From positions 1-39,736 of the IMG/VR virus record IMGVR_UViG_3300021425_001894: DNA of 39,736 nucleotides; one strand, 5' to 3'. The notes under the pieces are model-generated. The model was not told the origin of the DNA and ran no database searches. It saw only the letters and a list, made by a program, of their open reading frames with translations. Shown one piece after another: positions 1-7,957 of this stretch (the stretch's first letter is position 1; the number at the start of each line of letters is the position of its first letter). The translations under genes were made by a program, and so were the position numbers. This DNA is from a virus.

Positions 1-1
1 T

Positions 2-85
2 GGACATAACATGGACTACACAGGAAACGCCAACGTAGTTAAAAATTGGGAAGAAATTTATAATTTAGTTATAGATAATACTTGA
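2..85 (+). CDS. 3' end of a hypothetical gene (partial)
   Basis: An open frame enters from the left edge and stops at the TGA at 83-85, giving the last 27 residues, which end in LVIDNT. The tail is too short to identify. The stop codon lies inside the TTGACA box of the next gene's promoter, a packing seen again at 18802-19057. No start is visible in the window. Confidence 0.45.
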   Translation, partial: GHNMDYTGNANVVKNWEEIYNLVIDNT

Positions 86-109
86 CAAGTTTTTAAATTT
101 TGCTATAAT
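82..109 (+). promoter_or_regulatory. Sigma-70-like promoter P1
   Basis: TTGACA at 82-87, a 16-bp spacer and TATAAT at 104-109, preceded by TGC (extended -10). The predicted start near 116 gives a short leader with GGAG at 121-124 before the ATG at 132. This is the first of nine promoters of the same design in the window. Confidence 0.85.
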
Positions 110-131
110 ATATAGGTAAAGGAGTAGAAAA

Positions 132-800
132 ATGCAAACATTTCCAATCGAAGAAGTATTAGCAGTAAGTTGTGCGGCACACAGAATTAATGACGGATTC
201 ATTAAAAAAGATCAAGTAAGATTTGATAAAAAGTATGAGAAGACAACTTGCAATAGTGACTTATTATACGATTATTTCTTTACTGATAAAAAGTTTAAAA
301 TAACTGATGCAGACAAAACTACTGCTACAGAAGTAAAAGAATATCTTTCAGGTCTAAGTTTTAAAGCAATGGAACGTGACCTTACAGAGTTTGAAAGCAA
401 TGTATTAAAGTTAGTTAGCTCTAAAGATATTGCTAAAGATAAATTAGGTATTGCGGCAAGTTTACCTAAAGTTTATTTAAACAAAGTAGATCAAGATAAT
501 TGGACTGACAGAGAAATGGAACTTTCTAGAACCAGTCAAAATATTGGTACTTTGCATCAAAGAGAAAGAATAAATGCAGTTGTAGAATTTACTAGATATA
601 TACCTAGAACAATGAGCTACATTGTTACTTGTAGTGTAAAAAATGAGCATATACTTAAATTTTTTACAGACAAAAAAATTGAAACAGGCAAAAAAGTTAC
701 ACTTGAAGGATTTGTAAAGTCTCAAAATAAGGGTAAATATCATGGTGGACAGGAAACAGTTATTAACCGTATCAAGTTTATCGAAGACGAAACCAAATAG
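132..800 (+). CDS. Conserved hypothetical protein with OB-fold-like C-terminus
   Basis: A 222-residue protein preceded by a strong promoter and a GGAG ribosome site. It has no signal peptide or membrane segment. The last 60 or so residues alternate short beta-like stretches with glycines and end in an ETVINRIKFI motif, a layout that resembles OB-fold nucleic-acid-binding domains. That assignment is inference from pattern only. Its early-type promoter and its place upstream of replication genes fit a DNA- or RNA-metabolism role. The gene ends just before a structured intergenic region and a terminator, so it is probably a single-gene early transcript. The N-terminal two thirds are not recognised. 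Confidence 0.75.
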   Translation: MQTFPIEEVLAVSCAAHRINDGFIKKDQVRFDKKYEKTTCNSDLLYDYFFTDKKFKITDADKTTATEVKEYLSGLSFKAMERDLTEFESNVLKLVSSKDIAKDKLGIAASLPKVYLNKVDQDNWTDREMELSRTSQNIGTLHQRERINAVVEFTRYIPRTMSYIVTCSVKNEHILKFFTDKKIETGKKVTLEGFVKSQNKGKYHGGQETVINRIKFIEDETK

Positions 801-900
801 AGCGATTTCCCGGGTGCCCGGTGGTTAGAACACTCTTAAAACTAAAAAACCATAATTTGCCAGACAACTGATCAAGGTCTATAACTCGATCAGATTAGAA
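801..900 (+). other. Structured intergenic stretch, possible small RNA
   Basis: No ORF is supported here. The stretch has a GC-rich inverted repeat at 810-821 (CCGGG, TG, CCCGG), unusual against the AT-rich surroundings, and a perfect 6-bp hairpin, CTGATC at 868-873 with GATCAG at 888-893. A terminator follows at once. It may be a structured 3' UTR or a small RNA processed from the P1 transcript. It lacks a tRNA T-arm or acceptor pairing. Confidence 0.4.
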
Positions 901-902
901 AG

Positions 903-948
903 AACCTCTCTTATTAGATAGCGATCGAATAGAGGGGTTTTCTTTTTT
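903..948 (+). terminator. Rho-independent terminator
   Basis: A 9-bp stem (AACCTCTCT at 903-911 with AGAGGGGTT at 931-939, one G-T pair) is followed by a T-rich run at 938-948. It would end the transcript of the 222-aa gene and isolate the next gene, which has its own late-like octamer immediately downstream. Confidence 0.8.
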
Positions 949-950
949 GT

Positions 951-985
951 GATAAATAGTAGTATAACAAATTAGGGAGTTATAC
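951..985 (+). promoter_or_regulatory. Late-like octamer plus SD-sequestering hairpin
   Basis: GATAAATA at 951-958 differs by one base from the T4 late promoter TATAAATA. Just downstream, GTATAAC at 962-968 pairs perfectly with GTTATAC at 979-985, leaving the Shine-Dalgarno AGGGAG in and at the edge of the loop. A late start (about 964) would remove the first bases of the left arm. A read-through transcript would contain the whole hairpin. Confidence 0.55.
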
Positions 986-986
986 A

Positions 987-1313
987 ATGGCAGAAGACAC
1001 AGTTAAAAAAGAATTTCATCCTGCTGATACAAACGGTGATGGAAAAGTAAGTAAAGCCGAAGAGGCAATGTATTTAGAGTTCAAACGTAAAGAATTAGAG
1101 GATATGGATGCTATGCGTGATGCTCAAAGAAGCATGGCATGGTTTGCCTTAAGTGGTATGTTACTCTATCCATTTGCAGTAGTAATTGCTGTATTGGCTG
1201 GACTTAATCAAGCAAGTGAAATACTTGGCGATATGGCCGCTACATACTTTGTAGCAGTTGCTGGTATTGTTGCCGCTTTCTTTGGTGCACAGGCATTTAG
1301 TAAGGGTAAGTAA
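987..1313 (+). CDS. EF-hand protein with two membrane segments
   Basis: A 108-residue protein. Residues 14-25 form a canonical calcium-binding EF-hand loop, with acidic or polar ligands at D14, N16, D18, S22 and E25. Two hydrophobic segments follow, at about 49-73 and 83-104, and the protein ends in a basic SKGK tail. Small phage proteins with two membrane helices are often holins or other envelope proteins, but a holin call is only a guess. The EF-hand would face the cytoplasm if both helices span the membrane and the N-terminus is inside. It has its own late-like promoter element and an AGGGAG site, consistent with late expression. Single EF-hands often pair by dimerising. Confidence 0.85.
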   Translation: MAEDTVKKEFHPADTNGDGKVSKAEEAMYLEFKRKELEDMDAMRDAQRSMAWFALSGMLLYPFAVVIAVLAGLNQASEILGDMAATYFVAVAGIVAAFFGAQAFSKGK

Positions 1314-1317
1314 TAGT

Positions 1318-1626
1318 ATGTTTATAAAACACTTTGTAAGAATGTTGACACGAGAAGAACTCAGTGATGAGGACGTTATTGTGTATTTTGACATTGTACA
1401 AAGTGTTGTACCAACTAAACTTTTAACAGCATATGATGATGAAAAATCTAAAGTAGGTATAGAAGTAATGGCATACACCAGCGAAGATGACGAAGGCGAT
1501 ATGTTTATATACGAAATTATTTTAGAAGATGAAATAGATTCAGAAGAGGGAGATGAAATATCAGACCTACTTTTTGATGAATTTCCTGATATCAAATTTA
1601 CATTTGAAGCCTCTGTAGAGGTATAA
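1318..1626 (+). CDS. Hypothetical acidic protein
   Basis: A 102-residue protein starting at MFIKHF. An in-frame upstream start at 1258 would lie inside the EF-hand gene and is unlikely. The ATG lies 4 nt after the preceding stop, and AAGGGTAAG in the end of that gene can serve as ribosome site. The C-terminal half is very acidic (runs such as DEIDSEEGDE). No domain is recognised. It is followed by a 1-nt overlap with the next gene, so the three small genes are probably translated together. Confidence 0.7.
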   Translation: MFIKHFVRMLTREELSDEDVIVYFDIVQSVVPTKLLTAYDDEKSKVGIEVMAYTSEDDEGDMFIYEIILEDEIDSEEGDEISDLLFDEFPDIKFTFEASVEV

Positions 1627-1847
1627 TGATCATAGAAGTCCATTATAATGGCAACGAATTTATCGCTTACGATAAAAAAACCAATCAAAAAATAACAGAT
1701 AGATCTATTTTAGAAAACCTGTCTTTTCAACAATTTCCAGGAGTCAAAGGTGTTTTTGAAATATCTGTTGACTCTACCGCAAATCCTGTTATAATAGAAC
1801 CATTACAAATAAATATTGGCATACAGGATACAGACAATGGCATTTAA
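1626..1847 (+). CDS. Small hypothetical protein
   Basis: A 73-residue protein whose ATG shares a base with the upstream stop (TAATG). It shows no membrane segment or recognised motif. The C-terminus overlaps the start of the DsbA-like gene by 11 nt, and a late-like octamer (1808-1815) lies inside its coding sequence. It could be a short structural or regulatory protein; its function is unknown. Confidence 0.65.
   Translation: MIIEVHYNGNEFIAYDKKTNQKITDRSILENLSFQQFPGVKGVFEISVDSTANPVIIEPLQINIGIQDTDNGI
1808..1815 (+). promoter_or_regulatory. Late-like octamer AATAAATA upstream of the DsbA-like gene
   Basis: The octamer lies 21 nt before the ATG at 1837. A T4-like late start at about 1821 would give a 16-nt leader with AGGA near 1825-1828. 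It is embedded in the preceding gene. The match may be chance, but it shares the TAAATA core found at other starts. Confidence 0.4.
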
Positions 1848-2100
1848 TAAAACATTCAATCAAGAAGAAGTAGCAAGGCTTAAAAAATTAATTCAGGAAG
1901 GAGATCAAGTTCTACATGAAGTTGACGCTCTAAGCACAGGCCTCCGTGAAACTGTTAAAGCAATAGCAGAGGAAATGGATCTTAAGCCTGGTGTTTTAAT
2001 GAAAGCAGTAAAAATTGCTCACAAAGCCAAGTTCCAAGATGAATATGATAAGTTTGATGAACTTGAAACTATTTTGGAATCTGTTGGTAAAACACTATAA
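1837..2100 (+). CDS. dsbA: DsbA-like double-stranded DNA-binding protein
   Basis: An 87-residue, highly charged, helical protein starting at MAFNKTF, chosen because AGGA lies 8 nt upstream; an earlier in-frame ATG at 1816 lacks a site. Its length and helical layout (LRETVKAIAEEMD followed by a KxAHK region and an acidic ending) resemble T4 DsbA, a small protein that binds DNA near late promoters and helps late transcription. In T4-like phages DsbA lies among replication and transcription genes, as here, directly before the polymerase. Identity is moderate and inferred by eye. Another small helical DNA-binding protein remains possible. Confidence 0.6.
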   Translation: MAFNKTFNQEEVARLKKLIQEGDQVLHEVDALSTGLRETVKAIAEEMDLKPGVLMKAVKIAHKAKFQDEYDKFDELETILESVGKTL

Positions 2101-2104
2101 TTAA

Positions 2105-2133
2105 TTGACTTTATACCACTATTACTGTATAAT
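2105..2133 (+). promoter_or_regulatory. Sigma-70-like promoter P2
   Basis: TTGACT at 2105-2110, a 17-bp spacer and TATAAT at 2128-2133. It sits between the DsbA-like gene and the DNA polymerase, with GAGGA in the leader before the ATG at 2157. Confidence 0.7.
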
Positions 2134-2156
2134 AACAGTATGAGGATAGCACATCT

Positions 2157-4832
2157 ATGAGTTACGTTGACGCATTTTACGATCAAGGCAAAGACATTGT
2201 CACTGTTGTAGAACGTGTGGACGGAGAACGTATAATTAAAGAGATTCCTCCTGTACACAATTTTTACTATGCAGATCCTAAAGGCAAACATAAGAGTATA
2301 TATGGCGATCCTGTAACAGAAGTAAAGTGTGCTAACCTAAAAGATTTTAAAAAGAACATTGGTATTAATAATAACAATAAACTTTTTGAAAGCGATTTAA
2401 GACCACTAAACAAAGTATTAGCAGGAAATTATACAGGTGTTGATGCCCCTAATTTAAATGTAGCATTTTTTGATATCGAGGTAGACTTTGATCCACAACG
2501 TGGGTATAGTAGTCCTTCAGACCCTTTTACGCCAATAACTGCAATAGGTGTATATTTACAATGGATGGATGCTATGATATGTTTAGCAGTACCTCCTAAA
2601 ACACTTAGTTGGGAACAGGCACAAGAAGTTGTTAAGCCTTTACCTGAAGTGATGCTGTTTAGAACAGAAAAAGAAATGCTAGATACATTTTTAGATATTA
2701 TTGAAGATGTTGATGTACTTAGTGGTTGGAATAGTGAAGGTTATGATATTCCGTATACTGTAAATAGGATTACTAAAACATTAGGCAAAGCAGAAACAAG
2801 ACGTATGTGTTTACTTAAAAAGTTGCCTAAGCGAAGAGAGTATGAAAAGTTTGGCAGTGAAGTTGTTACATATGACTTAGTAGGTAGAATACATTTAGAT
2901 TATTTAGAGCTTTATAGAAAATACAATTACGAAGAAAGACACAGTTACAGATTGGACTATATTGGAGAAATGGAAGTTGGCGAGAAAAAAGTTCCATATG
3001 AAGGTAGTTTAGATAGACTTTACAATCATGACTTCCTAAAGTTTTGTGAATACAATATACAAGACGTAATGCTATTAGATAAACTAGACAAAAAGTTACA
3101 GTTTGTTGACTTAGCAAATATTATCGCACATGAAAATACAGTATTGATTCCAACTACTATGGGTGCTGTAGCAACAACCGAACAAGCAATTATAAATGAA
3201 GCACACAGACGTGATATGGTTGTGCCTGATAAACCTAAAGCATCTGAACGTGATAGTGCCGCAGGTGCCTTTGTGGCAACTCCTAAGAAAGGTTATCATG
3301 ATTGGGTAGGCAGTATGGACTTAAACAGTCTATATCCAAGTGTGTTTAGAGCATTAAACATGGCGCCTGAGACTATTGTGGGGCAATTAGAACTTAGTTA
3401 TACATCAGAAGAGATTAGTAATGCTATGCGATTAGAGAAGAAAAGTTTTGCAGATGCTTGGCATGGAAAGTTTGGTACAAATGAATTTGAGTTTGTTAAA
3501 AATAAAGATGTAGACCATCCTATGAAGTTAGAAATGGAAGATGGTGGTGTACATGACGTAACAGGTGCTGATGTATATAATTTAGTTTTTAATAGTGGCC
3601 AACCCTGGAATATAAGTGCTAATGGTACTATTTTTAATACAGCCGTACAAGGCATTGTGCCTGGCTTATTGGAACTTTGGTATACTGATAGACAAAGTAT
3701 GCAGAAGAAGAAAAAGGAATCAGAAGGCGCAGAACAAGTATATTGGGATAAAAGGCAGTTAGTTAAAAAGATTCAGTTAAACAGTTTGTATGGTGCGATA
3801 CTTAATCCTCATTGTAGGTTTTATGATAAACGTATAGGGCAAAGTACTACATTAACAGGCAGAGCTATCACAAAACACATGGCGGCAGAAACAAACAGAA
3901 TATTTACTGGTGAGTATGACTATGAAGGAGAAACTATAATTTATGGTGATACTGACTCTGTGTATTTTAGTGCGGCACCTATTATGGGGGAGCAAGAGTT
4001 AGATATGGATAGTGCTATTAAATTATATGATCATGTATCAGATACAGTAAGCAGTACTTTCCCTAAGTTTTTAAAGGATACATTTAATGTGCCTTTAGAG
4101 CGTGGTGCTGTAATGATTGCAGGTAGAGAAGTTGTTGGTAGAGCAGGACTGTTTTTAACTAAAAAGCGATATGGTATATTATGCTTAGACATTGAAGGCT
4201 ATCAGCCCGAAGGCGGCAAACTAAAAGCAATGGGTTTAGAAATTAAACGTTCTGATACTCCTGAATTTATTCAAGACTTTTTAGAAAAACTTTTAGTAGA
4301 TTGTTTAAATGGTCTTGGAGAAGATCATGTTATAGAAGAAATTAAAGAGTTTAAAAAGTATTTTAAAAACTTAAATCCTTGGGAAAAAGGAATGCCTAAA
4401 CGTGCTAATAATGTTACTATGTATGCTTCTCGTATGGCAGAGCAAGCCAGAGCGCCTAGCACAAATACATTACATAAATTAAATGCTCTCAAAAATGAAG
4501 GTAAAAGCAATATGATACCTGGGCATGTAAGGGCTAGTATTAATTGGAACAATCTTAAAAAAGCAAATAGTGATGCTTATAGTTTAAGTGTTACTGATGG
4601 TGCTAAAGTAATTGTATGTAAGTTAAAAAACAATCCCATGGGCTATACTAGTGTAGCATATCCTACAGATGAACTTAATTTACCACAATGGTTTAAAGAA
4701 TTACCATTTGATGAAGAGGCTATGGAAGAAACAGTATTAGATAAAAAAGTTGCTAATGTTATAGGTCCAATGGGCTTTGATTTAAGCAGAACAACACAAA
4801 GTGAAACGTTATCAACGTTTTTTGAATTTTAA
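2157..4832 (+). CDS. 43: DNA polymerase, family B (T4 gp43-like)
   Basis: The replicative polymerase with proofreading exonuclease, 891 residues against 898 in T4. Exonuclease motifs are complete: Exo I DIE at 106-108, Exo II SGWNSEGYD at 189-197 and Exo III YNIQD at 299-303. Polymerase motif A is DLNSLYPS at 388-395, motif B is KIQLNSLYG at 538-546 and motif C is YGDTDS at 596-601. D388, D598 and D600 are the expected metal ligands, so the enzyme looks active in both functions. Numbering runs about 20 residues below T4. It is driven by promoter P2 and coupled to a 38-residue ORF by a TAATG overlap. The extreme C-terminus (STFFEF) looks like a clamp-binding peptide, as in T4-type polymerases. 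It works with the clamp encoded next. Confidence 0.98.
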   Translation: MSYVDAFYDQGKDIVTVVERVDGERIIKEIPPVHNFYYADPKGKHKSIYGDPVTEVKCANLKDFKKNIGINNNNKLFESDLRPLNKVLAGNYTGVDAPNLNVAFFDIEVDFDPQRGYSSPSDPFTPITAIGVYLQWMDAMICLAVPPKTLSWEQAQEVVKPLPEVMLFRTEKEMLDTFLDIIEDVDVLSGWNSEGYDIPYTVNRITKTLGKAETRRMCLLKKLPKRREYEKFGSEVVTYDLVGRIHLDYLELYRKYNYEERHSYRLDYIGEMEVGEKKVPYEGSLDRLYNHDFLKFCEYNIQDVMLLDKLDKKLQFVDLANIIAHENTVLIPTTMGAVATTEQAIINEAHRRDMVVPDKPKASERDSAAGAFVATPKKGYHDWVGSMDLNSLYPSVFRALNMAPETIVGQLELSYTSEEISNAMRLEKKSFADAWHGKFGTNEFEFVKNKDVDHPMKLEMEDGGVHDVTGADVYNLVFNSGQPWNISANGTIFNTAVQGIVPGLLELWYTDRQSMQKKKKESEGAEQVYWDKRQLVKKIQLNSLYGAILNPHCRFYDKRIGQSTTLTGRAITKHMAAETNRIFTGEYDYEGETIIYGDTDSVYFSAAPIMGEQELDMDSAIKLYDHVSDTVSSTFPKFLKDTFNVPLERGAVMIAGREVVGRAGLFLTKKRYGILCLDIEGYQPEGGKLKAMGLEIKRSDTPEFIQDFLEKLLVDCLNGLGEDHVIEEIKEFKKYFKNLNPWEKGMPKRANNVTMYASRMAEQARAPSTNTLHKLNALKNEGKSNMIPGHVRASINWNNLKKANSDAYSLSVTDGAKVIVCKLKNNPMGYTSVAYPTDELNLPQWFKELPFDEEAMEETVLDKKVANVIGPMGFDLSRTTQSETLSTFFEF

Positions 4833-4948
4833 TGAAAGTTGGTAACGTTTTAGTAGTAGGTAATTTAACATCACATATATGGAAATGTGTTGAAGAGCAA
4901 AGAAAAATCGAAAAAAATGGTGAAAAAGATCTTGACAAATCTAAATAA
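4832..4948 (+). CDS. 38-residue ORF between polymerase and clamp
   Basis: A short ORF starting MKVGNVLVVGNL. Its ATG overlaps the polymerase stop by one base, and its end overlaps the clamp promoter. The first half is hydrophobic with glycines and the second half is strongly charged. The start context argues for translation by coupling, but the product is not recognised and it may be a remnant or leader peptide. Confidence 0.4.
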   Translation: MKVGNVLVVGNLTSHIWKCVEEQRKIEKNGEKDLDKSK

Positions 4949-4959
4949 CAATGTATAAT
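4932..4959 (+). promoter_or_regulatory. Sigma-70-like promoter P3 (clamp)
   Basis: TTGACA at 4932-4937, a 16-bp spacer and TATAAT at 4954-4959. The -35 box lies inside the end of the 38-residue ORF. The leader carries TTGGAGAA before the ATG at 4984. Confidence 0.85.
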
Positions 4960-4983
4960 GATATATTAATCTTGGAGAAATGA

Positions 4984-5733
4984 ATGGCAATTAAAGACAT
5001 AATGAAAGACGTACTTAAACATACACATGGTTTAGGTATTTTTGAAATGGTTAAGATTTCAGGTGATGTTGAAAAGACTACTGTTGAAACAGTTGATGCA
5101 GACAAAACTGTAATCTTTAAAGGCGAAACACATAATCCTTATCCTGAGTTTGTTGACTCAACAGTTGGGTTAAGTAGAATGCAGGTACTAGATGGATATT
5201 TAAAGTATCCTGGATTTGATGGTGAAGGATCAGATGTTAAAATTAACACACAAGACCGTAATGGTGATGTTGTTCCTGTTGAAGTAGAATTTACAAGTGC
5301 TGATGGAAATGACGCACATTACAGATTTATGTTAGCAGATGTTATTAATCAGCAACTAAAAGAAATTAAATTTAAAGGTGCTGAGTTTGATTTAAATATT
5401 GTTCCTAGCGATAAAAATTTAAAAGATATGGCATACTTTAATAGTGTACTAGGTGGTTTTGAAGCAAACTTTAGTCCTAAAACTGATGGCACTAGTTTAT
5501 GGTTCCATATTGGAGATGGTGTAAGCGACAGAACAAAAATTTTAATTAATAGTGATATTGACGGTAGTATTACAGGAGACTGGAAATGGCCATTAGATAT
5601 TGTTTTAAAAATATTAAGGTTAAGCGATACAGGAAACTGTGTAATGAGTATTAACGATCAAGGATTATTGCAAATTATTGTAGATAGTGGCTTGGCAAAA
5701 TACACATACTTACTGCCTGCAAGGAGTAATTAA
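4984..5733 (+). CDS. 45: DNA polymerase sliding clamp (T4 gp45-like)
   Basis: The processivity factor that forms a ring around DNA and tethers the polymerase; in T4-like phages it also activates late transcription. The protein has 249 residues against 228 in T4. The LSRMQVLDGYLKYPGF stretch matches the inter-strand helix region of gp45, and the C-terminal beta-strand pattern ending in YTYLLPARS fits the clamp fold. The assignment also rests on position directly after the polymerase. It has its own strong promoter. The T4-like late octamers in this window make a clamp-dependent late programme plausible, although gp33 and gp55 homologues are not in this window. Confidence 0.88.
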   Translation: MAIKDIMKDVLKHTHGLGIFEMVKISGDVEKTTVETVDADKTVIFKGETHNPYPEFVDSTVGLSRMQVLDGYLKYPGFDGEGSDVKINTQDRNGDVVPVEVEFTSADGNDAHYRFMLADVINQQLKEIKFKGAEFDLNIVPSDKNLKDMAYFNSVLGGFEANFSPKTDGTSLWFHIGDGVSDRTKILINSDIDGSITGDWKWPLDIVLKILRLSDTGNCVMSINDQGLLQIIVDSGLAKYTYLLPARSN

Positions 5734-5735
5734 TA

Positions 5736-7274
5736 ATGTATGATTTAGGAAAGACACAAAAAGATTATGCTTTTTACTTGCCTGCTATTAGTAGTTTCTA
5801 TGTAAAGCAACTAGAGAAACTTATTAATGAAGGCGCTCCAAGAATACCTGATGGCTTTGAATTAGGGCATGAAGGTATGGATTTCCTAAAAGACAAAGAT
5901 ACATATTATTACTATCCTTGGGGGTTGTATTCAGCCGGTCATGCTCAGTTAGATCTAAGTAAATTAGATGGTGAGCCTATGATTACTGATAGAGACAGAA
6001 GCAAAACAATGATACTTGGCGACTCAGGTGGTTTCCAGATTGCTACTGGAGTCATCAAAATGGATTGGGAGAACGCAATTAATCCTGATGATCCTGCAAG
6101 AATAGAACTTGTAGATAAAATATTAAAATGGGAAGAAGAACAATGTGACTGGGCAATGACACTTGATGTTCCTCCATTTGCGGCCTTTCCTCCTTTTAAT
6201 AAAAAAACTGGACTAAAAACATTTGAGCAAACAATGACTATTAGTTTGTATAACTTAGATTACTATATGAAGAACAGAACACCAGGCAAGTGTAAGTTCT
6301 TAAATGTAATGAGTGGTGTTGACCAGCCTACATGTGATGAGTGGTATGAAAATGTTAAGAATTTTAGTGATCCTAAGTTTTGTCAAGAAGCATATGGGAA
6401 TAGTGAACTTGCATTAGAAGGATATGCATTTGCTGATTTACAAAAACGTAATATGAGAATGGCACTAAGACGTATTTTAAAACTTAGGGAAGATGGCTTA
6501 CTAGAAGGCAAAGGTTGGATACATTTCCTAGGTACAGGTAAACTGGACTGGGCATGTTACTTAACTAGCATACAAAGAATGTTAAGAAAACATGATAGTC
6601 CAGAAATATGTTTAAGTATGGATGCCGCAAGTCCTTTTGTTAATAGTGCATATGGTTCTACATATACACATAACAGTTTCCATCCTAAAAAGTTTAGTTA
6701 CTTAATGGATAGAGCAATAGACAATCAGGAACTTAAAGGCTCTGACTTGCCTATGCCTTTTGCACACTCTCCTATAATGAGCAGACTAACTGCTGGAGAT
6801 ATTTGTGCGATGGCTGAAGGAGACTTGGACAAGAACGGTAAAGCAAAAGGTCCAGATAGTACAAGTTGGGACACACAGAGCTACTTATACTACATGGGAC
6901 ATAGTGTTTACAATCATATAACTGCGGTACAAGAAGCAAACAGACTAGCAGATGTAGAAAAGTATAGAACTAATATTCATTATAGTGATTACATTAATGA
7001 TAAAACAAATGGCAAAAGCAATGAGTTCAGTCCTTATGTTCCTGCAAAAGCATTATACTTTGATAGTTTTTGCCAGGAAGTATTAGACCCTAAACTATCT
7101 ATAAACGAAGCATATAACTTAATAGAAAAAAATAAAAAACTATTAGATGATTTAAGTTTTGGTGCTAAAACTAATGCTGGATTTGGACAGTTTTTTGAAG
7201 AAGCAGAGTTTGATGCAGACGATGATGTTAATGCTATGGGACACGAAATTATGTCTGGGGATTTTGAGGTATAG
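5736..7274 (+). CDS. dpdA: DpdA-like tRNA-guanine transglycosylase-family DNA base exchanger
   Basis: A 512-residue member of the TGT superfamily. The signature DSGGFQ lies at residues 96-101, a second conserved LDVPP at about 143-147, and a further Asp in SMDAASP at 296 is a candidate nucleophile. TGT enzymes swap guanine for a 7-deazaguanine base; phage DpdA relatives do this in DNA instead of tRNA, protecting the genome from restriction. The classical CxCxxC zinc site of bacterial tRNA TGTs is not apparent, as expected for DpdA. The gene lies 2 nt after the clamp and shares the window with FolE, QueD-like and QueE-like genes, which would supply the base. A tRNA role is possible but less likely. 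Confidence 0.85.
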   Translation: MYDLGKTQKDYAFYLPAISSFYVKQLEKLINEGAPRIPDGFELGHEGMDFLKDKDTYYYYPWGLYSAGHAQLDLSKLDGEPMITDRDRSKTMILGDSGGFQIATGVIKMDWENAINPDDPARIELVDKILKWEEEQCDWAMTLDVPPFAAFPPFNKKTGLKTFEQTMTISLYNLDYYMKNRTPGKCKFLNVMSGVDQPTCDEWYENVKNFSDPKFCQEAYGNSELALEGYAFADLQKRNMRMALRRILKLREDGLLEGKGWIHFLGTGKLDWACYLTSIQRMLRKHDSPEICLSMDAASPFVNSAYGSTYTHNSFHPKKFSYLMDRAIDNQELKGSDLPMPFAHSPIMSRLTAGDICAMAEGDLDKNGKAKGPDSTSWDTQSYLYYMGHSVYNHITAVQEANRLADVEKYRTNIHYSDYINDKTNGKSNEFSPYVPAKALYFDSFCQEVLDPKLSINEAYNLIEKNKKLLDDLSFGAKTNAGFGQFFEEAEFDADDDVNAMGHEIMSGDFEV

Positions 7275-7277
7275 TAA

Positions 7278-7784
7278 ATGAAGGACAAGCCTAATTTTAA
7301 TGACGTAAAATTCTTTGTTGGTAAAGAAGTTGAGCATACCGTTGCACAAGGTGAAACTACCTTGTTTGTAGCAGGTTGGCAACCAGTAGAAGAAATTTTA
7401 AGCAGAGCATTAAATGAAAAATGTACTCATATACACCTGTGCTATTTTGATGCAGAAAGATTTGATCAATGGAAACTTTGGGAAGAATTACTTTTGCATT
7501 TATGCGATAACGGTGTTAAGGTTACATTAGAGTTTGAAGTTAAGTATGCAGAAGATATATTTAAAATGGGGTTACACGATTATAGCAATTTTATACCTGT
7601 TATAACCGCAGTATTGCCTAATTCTTCTAAATACAATTTCAATACAGCATTTAAAATTGCTGATAAAGGGTTTGACAAGACCAATGAAGGTACTTGGTCA
7701 ATGCAATTACAAGATGTATTAGATAAGGAACACTTTATTCCTTGGTCTAAATACACTGATGGAGGCGATAAGCCAGTAGAATGA
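7278..7784 (+). CDS. Hypothetical protein downstream of DpdA
   Basis: A 168-residue soluble protein starting 3 nt after the dpdA stop, so probably in the same transcript. It mixes alpha/beta-like stretches (HIHLCYFDA, VKVTLEFEVKY) and ends in a conserved-looking HFIPWSKYTDG motif. No family is recognised. Its position between DpdA and a QueD-like protein makes a link to 7-deazaguanine modification possible, but nothing in the sequence proves it. Confidence 0.7.
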   Translation: MKDKPNFNDVKFFVGKEVEHTVAQGETTLFVAGWQPVEEILSRALNEKCTHIHLCYFDAERFDQWKLWEELLLHLCDNGVKVTLEFEVKYAEDIFKMGLHDYSNFIPVITAVLPNSSKYNFNTAFKIADKGFDKTNEGTWSMQLQDVLDKEHFIPWSKYTDGGDKPVE

Positions 7785-7957
7785 AAATAGATATAACAGC
7801 AACAGACGATGACGGTATTCAATCTTCAGTAAGTTTTGAAAGCGACTTCGAACATGAAGAAGACTTTAGAGATTTTACCGTATTAATGTTTAAAATTTTA
7901 ATTAAAAATGGTGCTAATGTACCAGAAGAATTGGTTGAAGAACTAGAAAAACTGTAA
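7781..7957 (+). CDS. 58-residue acidic hypothetical protein
   Basis: A short ORF starting MKIDITATDDDG and overlapping the preceding stop by ATGA, the common coupling arrangement in this genome. It is rich in Asp and Glu, with a helical ending (PEELVEELEKL). It resembles small conserved acidic proteins of T4-like phages, but no function can be given. A late-like octamer overlaps its stop codon. Confidence 0.6.
   Translation: MKIDITATDDDGIQSSVSFESDFEHEEDFRDFTVLMFKILIKNGANVPEELVEELEKL

Noticed and set aside
477-743. Minus-strand ORF inside the 222-aa gene and similar shadow ORFs elsewhere
   Set aside because: They lie opposite convincing genes, have no ribosome site and show odd composition, so they are antisense shadows.
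801-900. Possible tRNA or tRNA-like element in the structured gap
   Set aside because: No T-arm GGTTCRANNCC pattern, no 7-bp acceptor pairing and no CCA-like end can be found.
1161-1688. 175-codon minus-strand ORF across three small plus-strand genes
   Set aside because: Serine-rich low-complexity translation is typical of a reverse reading of acidic genes; the plus-strand genes have starts, overlaps and ribosome sites.
7278-7784. Hypothetical protein after DpdA as a QueC homologue
   Set aside because: It lacks the SGGxDS PP-loop and the zinc Cys set of QueC.
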